From a virus, in the IMG/VR virus record IMGVR_UViG_3300044213_000019, positions 1-20,235 of that record: DNA of 20,235 nt. One strand, written 5' to 3'. The notes under the pieces were generated by a model. The model had not been told where the DNA came from. It ran no database searches and was given only the letters and a program-made list of their open reading frames with translations. The position numbers were made by a program, and so were the translations under genes. Positions 1 through 5,696 of the stretch are shown here, one piece after another; within the stretch, counting starts at the first letter, position 1; the number at the start of each line of letters is the position of its first letter.

Positions 1-429
1 GTCGCAGTTGCATTGCTTGCAGGTTGTGATGGTAAGGACTATCGCAATAGTCAACAAATCGAGCGTGACAATCAAGAGAAGATCCTGAAGAACATGGCTC
101 AGTCAGTTGGTATGCCAGCCATTGTTAACTTCTCAGAGAAGCGTATGATGAAGGACATTCTTGAACTTCGTGACAAGATGCAACCTACATACACTTACTT
201 GGTTGGAACTAACAATCAGTTGACTAAGATTTGTGATTCGATTGGTTACGGTCTACCTTACGCAACTCAATATACTAATCCTAGTCTGGCAGATCCAAAC
301 GGATTATATGCGCCAGCCAGCGCAGATGGTACATGGGTTCAATGTATTAACCCAAGCACTAAGAAAGTTCAGCCGATGTATATCGAACCACGTATTGTTG
401 TTTCGCCATACCCATTGATTAAGGAATAA
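1..429 (+). CDS. Phage lipoprotein, paralogue A (5' end cut off)
   Basis: The reading frame is open from base 1, so the start codon lies upstream of the window. The first visible residues, VAVALLAGC, are the end of a lipoprotein signal peptide with a good lipobox (LAGC). The mature protein would begin at the Cys and have Asp at +2, which in E. coli is the inner-membrane retention signal (family knowledge, not tested for this host). The mature part contains the blocks SVGMPAIVNF, EKRMMKDI, QPTYTY, GYGLPYATQYTNP, ADPNGLY, ASADGTWV and YIEPRIV. These recur in the next gene, so the two are clear paralogues. I recognise the block pattern as one seen in lipoproteins of other tailed phages, but I know no established function. 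Surface exclusion of other phages is one possibility but is inference only. The stop is followed one base later by the ATG of the paralogue. Confidence 0.8.
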   Translation, partial: VAVALLAGCDGKDYRNSQQIERDNQEKILKNMAQSVGMPAIVNFSEKRMMKDILELRDKMQPTYTYLVGTNNQLTKICDSIGYGLPYATQYTNPSLADPNGLYAPASADGTWVQCINPSTKKVQPMYIEPRIVVSPYPLIKE

Positions 430-430
430 T

Positions 431-910
431 ATGAAAAAGATTTTGTTGGTAGTTCCATTTGTAATGATGCTCGCAGCTTGCGATGAACATCCTAACTCTC
501 GTCAAATTGAAGCTGCAAAGCAAGAAGAAATGTCTTTGCGAGCTGTTCAAAGTGTAGGTATGCCGTCAGTTAATAACTATGCCGAGAAACGTATGATGAA
601 GGACATCATCGAGAAGCGTGATCAGATGCAACCTACTTACACTTATATCGTTGATATGGGTGGTAAGTTTCATAAGGTTTGCGATTCACTAGGTTACGGC
701 TTGCCTTATGCGACGCAGTACACTAACCCACAGATGCGTGTTGCTAGCCAGAATGGTACTGTCACATTGCCTCAAGCAGATCCTAATGGATTGTACAGCC
801 CTGCAAGTGCAGATGGTACTTGGGTAATGTGCATTAACCCTAAGACTAAAAAAGCCGAGCCTCAGTACATTGAGCCTCGTATCGTAACAATGACATATCC
901 ATTGGAGTAA
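431..910 (+). CDS. Phage lipoprotein, paralogue B
   Basis: A complete 159-residue protein. Residues 1-17 form a short signal peptide (MKK, then a hydrophobic stretch) ending in the lipobox LAAC, with Asp directly after the Cys. The mature region is colinear with the preceding lipoprotein: SVGMPSVNNY, EKRMMKDIIEKRDQ, QPTYTYIV, GYGLPYATQYTNP, ADPNGLY, ASADGTWV and YIEPRIV are shared. It differs by an insertion of about 14 residues after YTNPQ. Two conserved Cys (in KVCDS and VMCIN) match those of the paralogue and could pair in the periplasm. It starts one base after the upstream stop, so the pair is probably co-transcribed. Function is unknown. The tandem arrangement indicates a local duplication followed by divergence. 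Confidence 0.85.
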   Translation: MKKILLVVPFVMMLAACDEHPNSRQIEAAKQEEMSLRAVQSVGMPSVNNYAEKRMMKDIIEKRDQMQPTYTYIVDMGGKFHKVCDSLGYGLPYATQYTNPQMRVASQNGTVTLPQADPNGLYSPASADGTWVMCINPKTKKAEPQYIEPRIVTMTYPLE

Positions 911-912
911 TT

Positions 913-1293
913 ATGTTTGGTGGTAAGTTTTATCGACTAGAAGCATCTGACCTGAAGGTTCAACTTGAATCCCTGAAGAAAGAAAATGCTGACCTGAAGT
1001 TTGCCAACGAGGCATATAAGAAACGTCTTGAGAGTGAGATGGCGAATGCTTCATACGCCATTGACTGGGATGCGATGAAGGCATTCTCTATTGAGCGTAT
1101 GTGGGAAAATGGTCTTCCGAAAACAATTATTGGATACATGTTATCTGAACCACTCGTTACAACAAGCGGCGAAGGTGTTGAACGTGTGACCGAGAAAGAT
1201 GTTATTCGCGAGTGGACATTATACTGTTCTGCAGAAACTCATGAGAAACTTGTAAAAGAATTTAATGAGTGGAGAACATCCAACAAAAAATAA
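913..1293 (+). CDS. Coiled-coil protein of unknown function
   Basis: A 126-residue protein that starts two bases after the lipoprotein stop, with a GGAGTAATT ribosome site inside the end of that gene. Residues 10-45 are rich in Leu, Lys and Glu with heptad spacing (LKVQLESLKKENADLKF), so an N-terminal coiled coil is likely. The C-terminal half (IDWDAMKAFSIERMW through KEFNEW) looks globular. I do not recognise the family and assign no function. It is the last gene before the strong promoter at 1296, whose -35 box begins three bases after this stop codon. Confidence 0.7.
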   Translation: MFGGKFYRLEASDLKVQLESLKKENADLKFANEAYKKRLESEMANASYAIDWDAMKAFSIERMWENGLPKTIIGYMLSEPLVTTSGEGVERVTEKDVIREWTLYCSAETHEKLVKEFNEWRTSNKK

Positions 1294-1295
1294 AT

Positions 1296-1324
1296 TTGAC
1301 AAACCGAGCGAAAATTAGTATAAT
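1296..1324 (+). promoter_or_regulatory. Perfect sigma70-type promoter for the clamp/clamp-loader operon
   Basis: TTGACA at 1296-1301 and TATAAT at 1319-1324 are separated by exactly 17 nt, matching all twelve consensus bases. Transcription would begin near 1331, about 33 nt before the gp45 start, leaving an AT-rich leader that carries AGAAGGA as ribosome site. It lies in one of the few real intergenic gaps of the window, which supports its being a true promoter for gp45 and the genes after it. Confidence 0.88.
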
Positions 1325-1363
1325 CTTTTATACATATTATATTATCAACAAGAAGGAAACATA

Positions 1364-2020
1364 ATGAAATTAAGTAAAGAAACCGTAGGATTGATCAAGA
1401 ACTTTGCTGGTATTAACAGCAACCTGTTGTTGAAGTCTGGTAATAAACTTGCCACAATCTCGGCTCAGAAAAACGTGATGGCTGACGCAACTGTCACAGA
1501 GACATTCCCTGACTTTGGTATCTATGACCTCAACGAGTTCTTGGGTGCCATGTCTATCTTTGAAGATCCTGAGTTGGTTTTCAGTGAGAAATATGTTACC
1601 ATTAAGCAAGGTAACATGAGCATCAAATATTTTGCAGCAGAGGCAAGCGTACTTACTGCTCCGCAAAAGTCTATCACATTCCCAGACGCTGAGATTCAAT
1701 TCAATCTCACTGCAAGCATGCTTGATATGATTCGTCGTACCGCAGGTGTCCTTCGTGCTTCTGACCTTACTATCTCTGGTGATGGTAAGAAGATCACTGC
1801 AGTTGTTGGTGATAAAAAGAATTCTACTGGTAATACTTTCCAAGAGTTGGTCGGTGAAACTGATAAGAAATTCACTGTGCATTTGAAGGTTGAAAACCTT
1901 AAGATGCTTCCTGGTGATTACAAAGTAAGCGTATCGTCAAAGAAAATCTCTCGCTTCCTTGGCGCTGGCGACTTGGTTTATTACGTTGCAGTTGAAGCGG
2001 ATTCTACATTCGATTTCTAA
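1364..2020 (+). CDS. 45: Sliding clamp, DNA polymerase processivity factor (T4 gp45 family)
   Basis: A 218-residue protein, close to the 228 of T4 gp45. It should form the trimeric ring that tethers gp43 polymerase to DNA; in T4 the same ring also activates late transcription. Clamp features are visible: MKLSKETVGLIKNFAGINSN at the N terminus, the FPDFGIYDLNEFLG segment, a strand-rich middle and a C-terminal half ending YYVAVEADSTFDF. The identification rests on this pattern and on synteny, with gp44, gp62 and RegA directly downstream in the T4 order. The ribosome site AGAAGGAA lies about 7 nt before the ATG. It is the first gene after the perfect promoter at 1296, which suits a protein needed in many copies. 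Confidence 0.92.
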   Translation: MKLSKETVGLIKNFAGINSNLLLKSGNKLATISAQKNVMADATVTETFPDFGIYDLNEFLGAMSIFEDPELVFSEKYVTIKQGNMSIKYFAAEASVLTAPQKSITFPDAEIQFNLTASMLDMIRRTAGVLRASDLTISGDGKKITAVVGDKKNSTGNTFQELVGETDKKFTVHLKVENLKMLPGDYKVSVSSKKISRFLGAGDLVYYVAVEADSTFDF

Positions 2021-2051
2021 ATTAGTCTGACATATATTATGGAGCTTTGTT

Positions 2052-2336
2052 ATGGGACGTGATGAAGTATTAAATCCAAGGGTGTTCAGAAAAGTCTTGC
2101 CAACTGTAGAACTCTACACAACTGATGTTTCTACAGGTAAGATGATCAAGAAGATGGTGTTCTGCTCGTACCATAAACGGTATGAGTGGATCGCCGACTT
2201 TTATATTGAGTCTGAATCAAAGGCGAAACATTCGAACGATATTCGTTCAATGTGTATTGAAGCATGGGATATTACGAACGGTGCTTTACCCAAAGAAGAT
2301 AAGCAACCAACAGCCACACTTTTTGAATTTATTTGA
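2052..2336 (+). CDS. Unknown small protein between clamp and clamp loader
   Basis: A 94-residue protein with a GGAG ribosome site 7 nt before the ATG. It contains TVELYTTDVSTGKMIKKMVF, the segment YHKRYEWIADFY and an acidic to neutral C terminus (TATLFEFI). No catalytic motif or membrane segment is visible. In T4 the gene next to 45 is rpbA (an RNA-polymerase-binding protein), but there it precedes 45, and I see no convincing similarity, so I do not transfer that name. Tight placement between gp45 and gp44 suggests co-expression with the replisome. Function is unknown. Confidence 0.75.
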   Translation: MGRDEVLNPRVFRKVLPTVELYTTDVSTGKMIKKMVFCSYHKRYEWIADFYIESESKAKHSNDIRSMCIEAWDITNGALPKEDKQPTATLFEFI

Positions 2337-2345
2337 GGACTTATA

Positions 2346-3296
2346 ATGATTGATTTTCGTGATGACCAATTTCTTTGGGTTGAAAAGTATCGCCCACAGA
2401 AGATTGATGACTGTGTTCTTCCTGAAAGTTTGAAAGAAACTTTTAAGCAATACGTTGCTCAGGGTGAACTCCCACACTTCCTGTTGTCTGGAACTGCTGG
2501 TATTGGAAAGACAACTATTGCCAAGGCTCTGTGTAATGAGATTGGCGCTGAGTATATTATGATCAACGGCTCAGAGGAATCTGGTATCGACACTCTTCGA
2601 GTTAAGATTAAGGGTTTCGCCTCAACTGTATCTCTCACTGATTCACCGAAGGTTATTATCATCGATGAGGCAGATTATTTGCAAGCGAACTCTACTCAAC
2701 CTGCTCTTCGTAGCTTCATTGAGGAGTTCTCTTCAAATTGTCGATTCATCTTTACTTGTAACTTTAAGAACCGAATCCTTGAAGCGATTCATTCACGTTG
2801 CGCCTGTATTGATTTTAAGATTGATCCAAAAGACAAACAGGTTCTTCTTGGTACATTCTTCAAGAGAGCAACTACCATCCTGAAGCAGGAAGGTATTGAG
2901 TTTGATCAAAAGGTTGTGGCTGAATTGATCACCAAACACTTTCCTGACTATCGTCGTGTTCTAAATGAACTTCAACGATACAGCGTGTCTGGTAAAATTG
3001 ATTCTGGTATCCTCGTCAACATGAGCGAAGAATCTTTCAAAGACCTTATTAAGTTGATGAAAGAAAAAGACTTTACCAATGTACGTAAGTGGGTCGGTAA
3101 ACATTCTGATTCAGATACTGTTGCATTGTTCCGAGAGTTCTATGATACGGCAACAAGTTTTATGGTTGCTGAAAGCATTCCGCAGATGGTTCTTATTCTT
3201 GCAGACTATCAGTATAAAGCAGCATTCGTAGCTGACCATGAGTTAAATATCATGGCGGCAATGACAGAGGTAATGGCTGACTGTAAATTTAAGTGA
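2346..3296 (+). CDS. 44: Clamp loader ATPase large subunit (T4 gp44 family)
   Basis: A 316-residue AAA+ ATPase, almost the same length as T4 gp44 (319). With gp62 it opens the gp45 ring and loads it at primer-template junctions. Visible motifs in order: the N-terminal WVEKYRPQ box (11-18), Walker A GTAGIGKT (49-56), Walker B IIIDEAD (104-110), sensor 1 around FTCNFKNR (136-143) and the clamp-loader SRC motif (150-152) carrying the arginine finger. The C-terminal third corresponds to the collar domain. The start is supported by GAGGA 8-9 nt upstream of the ATG. Confidence 0.95.
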   Translation: MIDFRDDQFLWVEKYRPQKIDDCVLPESLKETFKQYVAQGELPHFLLSGTAGIGKTTIAKALCNEIGAEYIMINGSEESGIDTLRVKIKGFASTVSLTDSPKVIIIDEADYLQANSTQPALRSFIEEFSSNCRFIFTCNFKNRILEAIHSRCACIDFKIDPKDKQVLLGTFFKRATTILKQEGIEFDQKVVAELITKHFPDYRRVLNELQRYSVSGKIDSGILVNMSEESFKDLIKLMKEKDFTNVRKWVGKHSDSDTVALFREFYDTATSFMVAESIPQMVLILADYQYKAAFVADHELNIMAAMTEVMADCKFK

Positions 3297-3303
3297 GAAT
3301 GCT

Positions 3304-3618
3304 ATGGAATACTTGTTATACATAGTAATATGGATCATGGGCGCAGTCTATGGATGGTATGCTAGAGAACGTCATGCTCAACGAACACTTAAAAGTTTGT
3401 TGTCTCAGGTTGAAGAAACCGTAAAGACAGTAGTTGATGAATCGGTCATTCCAATTGTCATAGAGAAGAACAATGGTGTCTTTTACGTTTGGGGTAAGGA
3501 CAAAAACGATTTTATGGCTCAGGGTTCTACGCGAAAAGAGCTTGAGGATAACCTTGCAAAAAGATATCCCGAGAAACGATTCGCAGCAACTACAGAGAAT
3601 CTAAAGGTGTTCAGATGA
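3304..3618 (+). CDS. Small membrane-anchored protein of unknown function
   Basis: A 104-residue protein inserted between the two clamp-loader genes. Residues 2-19 (EYLLYIVIWIMGAVYGWY) form one hydrophobic, probably membrane-spanning segment. It is followed by a basic stretch (ARERHAQRTLK), which would place the rest in the cytoplasm. The C-terminal 55 residues (VIEKNNGVFYVWGKDKNDF through ENLKVF) look like a small alpha/beta domain with two strands and a helix containing RKELEDNLAKRYP. The stop overlaps the gp62 start by 4 nt (ATGA), so translation is probably coupled. I do not recognise a named family. A membrane protein between gp44 and gp62 is unexpected. Confidence 0.75.
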   Translation: MEYLLYIVIWIMGAVYGWYARERHAQRTLKSLLSQVEETVKTVVDESVIPIVIEKNNGVFYVWGKDKNDFMAQGSTRKELEDNLAKRYPEKRFAATTENLKVFR

Positions 3619-3998
3619 GCCCATTTGATTTTTTGAACGCAATCAATTTAACTAAAGAGGACTTATTCAAAGATAATCCACAAGCAGGAAAAGATTATAG
3701 CGCATTCCTTATAAATAGAGGGCTATCATATTTTCCAGATACAGTCTTTTATGCAAACGAGATGAACCAACGTCATAGTTTGGATAAAGATATGCAGTTT
3801 TCCTTTTGCCTAAATATTATTTCTAAGAAGAAGAGATTCAGTAAGTGGTCTAAAAAAGATCCAGCTACCGAAACCCTTCAACTGGTTAAAGAGTATTATG
3901 GGTATTCAAGTGAAAAGGCGACAGAAGCGTTAAAGGTTTTGTCAGATGAAGACTTGATTATGATAAAAGAAAAACTAAATAAAGGTGGAAAATCATGA
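3615..3998 (+). CDS. 62: Clamp loader small subunit (T4 gp62 family)
   Basis: A 127-residue protein that partners four gp44 subunits in the clamp loader. Recognisable segments are the N-terminal FDFLNAIN, the block FLINRGLSYFPDTVFYANEMN (compare T4, where NRALS and ANEMN recur), then KKKRFSKWSKK. Position directly between gp44 and RegA confirms it. It is clearly shorter than T4 gp62 (187 residues), so it is a minimal version lacking part of the C-terminal region. It overlaps the upstream gene by 4 nt (ATGA) and its stop overlaps the regA start in the same way, so stoichiometry with its neighbours is probably set by translational coupling. Confidence 0.9.
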   Translation: MSPFDFLNAINLTKEDLFKDNPQAGKDYSAFLINRGLSYFPDTVFYANEMNQRHSLDKDMQFSFCLNIISKKKRFSKWSKKDPATETLQLVKEYYGYSSEKATEALKVLSDEDLIMIKEKLNKGGKS

Positions 3999-4414
3999 CA
4001 GTTGAAATGATTTATTACGACTGGACGCCAGAGTCTATGCTTGAAGTGGTCTTGCCAGAACCAGATGCGTTTCTGAAGGTTCGCGAAACACTTACTCGTA
4101 TCGGCATCGCTTCCAGAAAAGAAAACAAACTTTATCAATCTTGCCATATTTTACATAAGCAAGGTAGATATTTTATCGTTCACTTCAAAGAATTATTTGC
4201 TTTGGACGGTAAAGAGTCAAATATCACTGCTGGTGATATTGAGCGTAGAAATGCCATTGCTGGTTTGCTGGCTGATTGGGATCTGTTAAAGATACTAAAT
4301 AGTTCGCAGGCTGAGCAAAAAGCATCTCTGTCGCAAATCAAGGTTGTCTCTTTCAAAGAGAAGGACCAATGGGAATTAGTACCGAAATACAACATAGGAA
4401 AGAAAACAAAATGA
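3995..4414 (+). CDS. regA: RegA translational repressor
   Basis: A 139-residue RNA-binding protein that in T4 represses early mRNAs by covering their ribosome sites, including gp44 and its own message. Characteristic segments are FLKVRETLTRIGIA, LYQSCHILHKQGRY, FIVHFKELF, RRNAIAGLLADW and the C-terminal WELVPKYNIG; all have close counterparts in T4 RegA (122 residues). The reading frame adds about 14 residues (MTVEMIYYDWTPES) before MLEVVLPEPDAF, where T4 RegA begins. I prefer the longer start at 3995 because GGTGGA precedes it and it overlaps gp62 by ATGA. The internal ATG at 4037 has no good ribosome site. Confidence 0.95.
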   Translation: MTVEMIYYDWTPESMLEVVLPEPDAFLKVRETLTRIGIASRKENKLYQSCHILHKQGRYFIVHFKELFALDGKESNITAGDIERRNAIAGLLADWDLLKILNSSQAEQKASLSQIKVVSFKEKDQWELVPKYNIGKKTK

Positions 4415-4593
4415 TTAAACTTGAACTTGAAATTAATGAAGTAAACACTATTCTTGCAGTTTTGGGCAAGCATCCTTTCGAGGAAGTTGTTGCTTTGGTT
4501 AGCAAAATCAAAGTACAAGGCGACCCACAAGCGCAAGCCATCGCTGACGCTGCAGCTGCTGCTCAAGCTGCTGTACAAACACCAGCAGCTTAA
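4411..4593 (+). CDS. Conserved small phage protein, unknown function
   Basis: A 60-residue protein whose ATG overlaps the regA stop (ATGA), with AGGAAAG as ribosome site. The N-terminal half, MIKLELEINEVNTILAVLGK then PFEEVVALVSKIK, matches a short pattern I have seen in many tailed-phage genomes (a beta strand, then EVN-ILxxLG and a helix ending in K-I). The C terminus is an Ala/Gln-rich low-complexity tail (DPQAQAIADAAAAAQAAVQ). Start at 4411 is preferred over an in-frame ATG further upstream because that one lies inside regA and has no ribosome site. Function is unknown. Confidence 0.75.
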   Translation: MIKLELEINEVNTILAVLGKHPFEEVVALVSKIKVQGDPQAQAIADAAAAAQAAVQTPAA

Positions 4594-4608
4594 ACCAAAG
4601 GAAACGGC

Positions 4609-4770
4609 ATGACAGAATCAGTAGAACAACCTCAAGTTAATTATACTAGAGAGCAACTAGAGGCTATCGCTGCAGAAGAACTTGCTGCGCATCAGGCTAA
4701 AGTTGCTGCGGAACACGCAGCTGCTCTTGCTGAGACTGTTGCCAAGTACCCTGAGTATCATACTCAGTAA
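4609..4770 (+). CDS. Small Ala/Glu-rich helical protein
   Basis: A 53-residue ORF starting MTESVEQPQVNYTREQL and ending AKYPEYHTQ. An AAAGGAAA ribosome site lies about 6 nt before the ATG. The middle (EAIAAEELAAHQAKVAAEHAAALAE, given here only as a region of alternating Ala, Glu and His) should form one amphipathic helix. It follows the previous small gene with a 15-nt gap, and its Ala-rich helix echoes that gene's tail. No family is recognised. The case rests on ribosome site, spacing and the absence of any other gene here. Confidence 0.6.
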   Translation: MTESVEQPQVNYTREQLEAIAAEELAAHQAKVAAEHAAALAETVAKYPEYHTQ

Positions 4771-4780
4771 AAGAATTCAC

Positions 4781-4900
4781 CTTAGGACCGCTAAGTTACG
4801 AATCGTATAAAGCTGATAGTACGTTAAGCTATCCCTGCAACCAGTAAGCAGGATTATAACATGGCTCTCTTCATTTCGCCTTCGGGGATTTGCTTGAGAG
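4781..4900 (+). promoter_or_regulatory. Structured leader RNA upstream of hsp20 (three hairpins)
   Basis: The 160-nt gap before hsp20 contains a series of inverted repeats. CTTAG at 4781-4785 pairs with CTAAG at 4791-4795. CCTGC at 4834-4838 pairs with GCAGG at 4848-4852 and can be extended by two pairs past one bulge. CTCTC at 4865-4869 pairs with GAGAG at 4896-4900 and encloses CC-TTCG-GG at 4879-4886, which has a stable UUCG loop. The last hairpin is followed by TTTT and could alternatively act as a weak terminator. No good promoter is visible; TATAAA at 4806-4811 has only a poor -35 match. Multi-hairpin leaders of this kind are typical of small heat-shock genes. Confidence 0.5.
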
Positions 4901-4908
4901 TTTTCTAA
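4861..4908 (+). CDS. Possible upstream leader peptide of hsp20 (15 codons)
   Basis: ATG at 4861 opens a 15-codon frame (MALFISPSGICLRVF) ending in TAA at 4906-4908. AGGA at 4850-4853 lies 7 nt before the ATG, an ideal spacing, but it is part of the CCTGC/GCAGG hairpin. The stop codon directly precedes the CTCGCT segment that can pair with the hsp20 ribosome site. A ribosome on this frame would open the CTCTC/GAGAG hairpin and pause next to that segment. It could be a regulatory leader peptide, or a chance frame in a structured leader. The peptide resembles nothing I know. Confidence 0.3.
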   Translation: MALFISPSGICLRVF

Positions 4909-4923
4909 CTCGCTTAATAGGAG
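4909..4923 (+). promoter_or_regulatory. ROSE-like anti-Shine-Dalgarno hairpin of hsp20
   Basis: CTCGCT at 4909-4914, a TAAT loop at 4915-4918 and the ribosome site AGGAG at 4919-4923 form a short hairpin. It contains T-C-G-C-T, which fits the UYGCU motif of ROSE RNA thermometers: U pairs A, C pairs G, the G is bulged, then C-G and U-A, plus one extra C-G pair here. The ribosome site lies 7 nt before the hsp20 ATG. ROSE elements typically control bacterial ibpA/hsp20 genes and have further hairpins upstream, as here. The loop is shorter than in classical examples. Thermosensing is inference. Confidence 0.45.
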
Positions 4924-4930
4924 AACCAAT

Positions 4931-5437
4931 ATGAATAAAGCATTCATTCCCGCATTCTTTTCACAAGATGCATTCAAAGATATCGATAAACTATTCGTAG
5001 GTTTCGATGACCAATTCAAACGCATGCAAGCACTGCATGACGACTTGACTAAAGACATCCCCAACTATCCTCCATTCAATGTCCGTAAAAACGGCAACAC
5101 ATACACAATCGAAATTGCTGTAGCTGGTTTCGCGCAAAACGAAATCGACATCACTATCGATGGTGGTAAGTTGATCGTAAAAGGTAACTCTGAATCTACA
5201 GAAGCAGAAGACAGCTTCTTGTTTAAGGGTATCGCTAACCGTGCCTTCACTCGTGCGTGGGCTATCGGCGACTCTTATGAAGTTAAAGACGCAGAGATCT
5301 TCAACGGCATTCTAAAAATTGCACTTGACAAGTTGATTCCTGAAGAGCCAAAGGCTAAGAAGGTTCCAGTCAAAGCAGGTAAGGGCAAGCAGTTCCTTAC
5401 TGAGGAGGAAAAAGATGAAATTCATTCACGCCTGTAA
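4931..5437 (+). CDS. hsp20: Small heat shock protein, Hsp20/IbpA-like
   Basis: A 168-residue ATP-independent chaperone that would hold unfolding proteins in the cytoplasm. The N-terminal arm (residues 1-46) begins MNKAFIPAFFSQDAF. The alpha-crystallin domain spans about 47-135, with the IbpA-type signatures FNVRKNGNTYTIEIAVAGF, EIDITIDGGKLIVKG, GIANRAFTRAW (here W-AIGD in place of the usual F-LAD) and the A-x-x-x-NGIL strand. IPE at 136-138 corresponds to the usual end of the domain. A basic C-terminal tail (KAKKVPVKAGKGK, then acidic) is longer than in typical IbpA. Hsp20 genes are common in T4-like cyanophages and related aquatic phages. The leader structure suggests post-transcriptional control. 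The end overlaps the next small gene by 23 nt. Confidence 0.93.
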   Translation: MNKAFIPAFFSQDAFKDIDKLFVGFDDQFKRMQALHDDLTKDIPNYPPFNVRKNGNTYTIEIAVAGFAQNEIDITIDGGKLIVKGNSESTEAEDSFLFKGIANRAFTRAWAIGDSYEVKDAEIFNGILKIALDKLIPEEPKAKKVPVKAGKGKQFLTEEEKDEIHSRL

Positions 5438-5579
5438 AGACTTCCTTCGTGATGTTTTGCGTGATAGAACAAGTTCGTTAGAGGAATACATTGTATCTAG
5501 AAACCCTCAGTCGCCACTACACGTGGAGCAGCTAGAGCGTGAGTATTACGCAAAGCTAAACAGAGGGAGAATGGTATGA
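5415..5579 (+). CDS. Small conserved-looking protein overlapping the hsp20 end
   Basis: A 54-residue ORF in a different frame from hsp20, with a very strong ribosome site GAGGAGGAA at 5402-5410 inside the hsp20 3' end. The protein is basic at the N terminus (MKFIHACKDFLRDVLRDR), followed by TSSLEEYIVSRNPQSPLHVE and ending LEREYYAKLNRGRMV. The pattern S-x-L/E-E-Y-(I/L)-x-S ... V-E-x-L-x-R-x-Y resembles short phage and bacterial proteins of the DUF3563 kind, but I am not certain. Its stop overlaps the next ORF by 4 nt. Function is unknown. Confidence 0.65.
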   Translation: MKFIHACKDFLRDVLRDRTSSLEEYIVSRNPQSPLHVEQLEREYYAKLNRGRMV

Positions 5580-5662
5580 ACCAATGGATTCCAATGACCG
5601 ATGACGATTGGGATTGGGTGAACGGTAAAGTTCCACCAAATCCAAACGATAAGGCTAAGTGA
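5576..5662 (+). CDS. Very small acidic ORF (28 residues)
   Basis: ATG at 5576 overlaps the preceding stop (ATGA), with GAGGGAGA as ribosome site. The product is a Trp- and Asp-rich peptide, MNQWIPMTDDDWDWVNGKVP, then PNPNDKAK. Overlap, ribosome site and an unusual but non-random composition favour a real gene. At this length chance cannot be excluded. No function is proposed. Confidence 0.45.
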   Translation: MNQWIPMTDDDWDWVNGKVPPNPNDKAK

Positions 5663-5668
5663 TAGACG

Positions 5669-5695
5669 CAAGTATTTGGGATTCCTAAATACTTG
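5669..5695 (+). other. Strong RNA hairpin just before a start codon
   Basis: CAAGTATTT at 5669-5677 is followed by a 9-nt segment (GGGATTCCT) and its exact reverse complement AAATACTTG at 5687-5695. GG and CC inside the loop can add two more pairs. It ends one base before the ATG at 5697 and has no downstream T-run, so it is not a classical terminator. It would occupy the place where the next gene's ribosome site should be. Likely roles are translational control or an mRNA-processing or stabilising structure. Confidence 0.7.
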
Positions 5696-5696
5696 T

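Noticed and set aside
1370-1882. Long open frame on the reverse strand across gp45
   Set aside because: It lies fully within a confident + strand gene, has no family features, and every real gene in the window is on the + strand. Other reverse-strand frames were rejected for the same reason.
3710-3717. TATAAATA, the T4 late-promoter motif, inside gene 62
   Set aside because: A single 8-base AT-rich match within a coding region of early genes is easily due to chance, and no late gene follows it.
4865-4904. CTCTC/GAGAG hairpin followed by TTTT as a terminator before hsp20
   Set aside because: The stem is short and the T-run is only four bases. No promoter is visible between it and hsp20, so termination here would silence hsp20. 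A leader structure explains it better.
4771-4930. A tRNA gene in the gap before hsp20
   Set aside because: No T-loop consensus, no acceptor stem pairing across 70-90 nt and no anticodon arm could be found.
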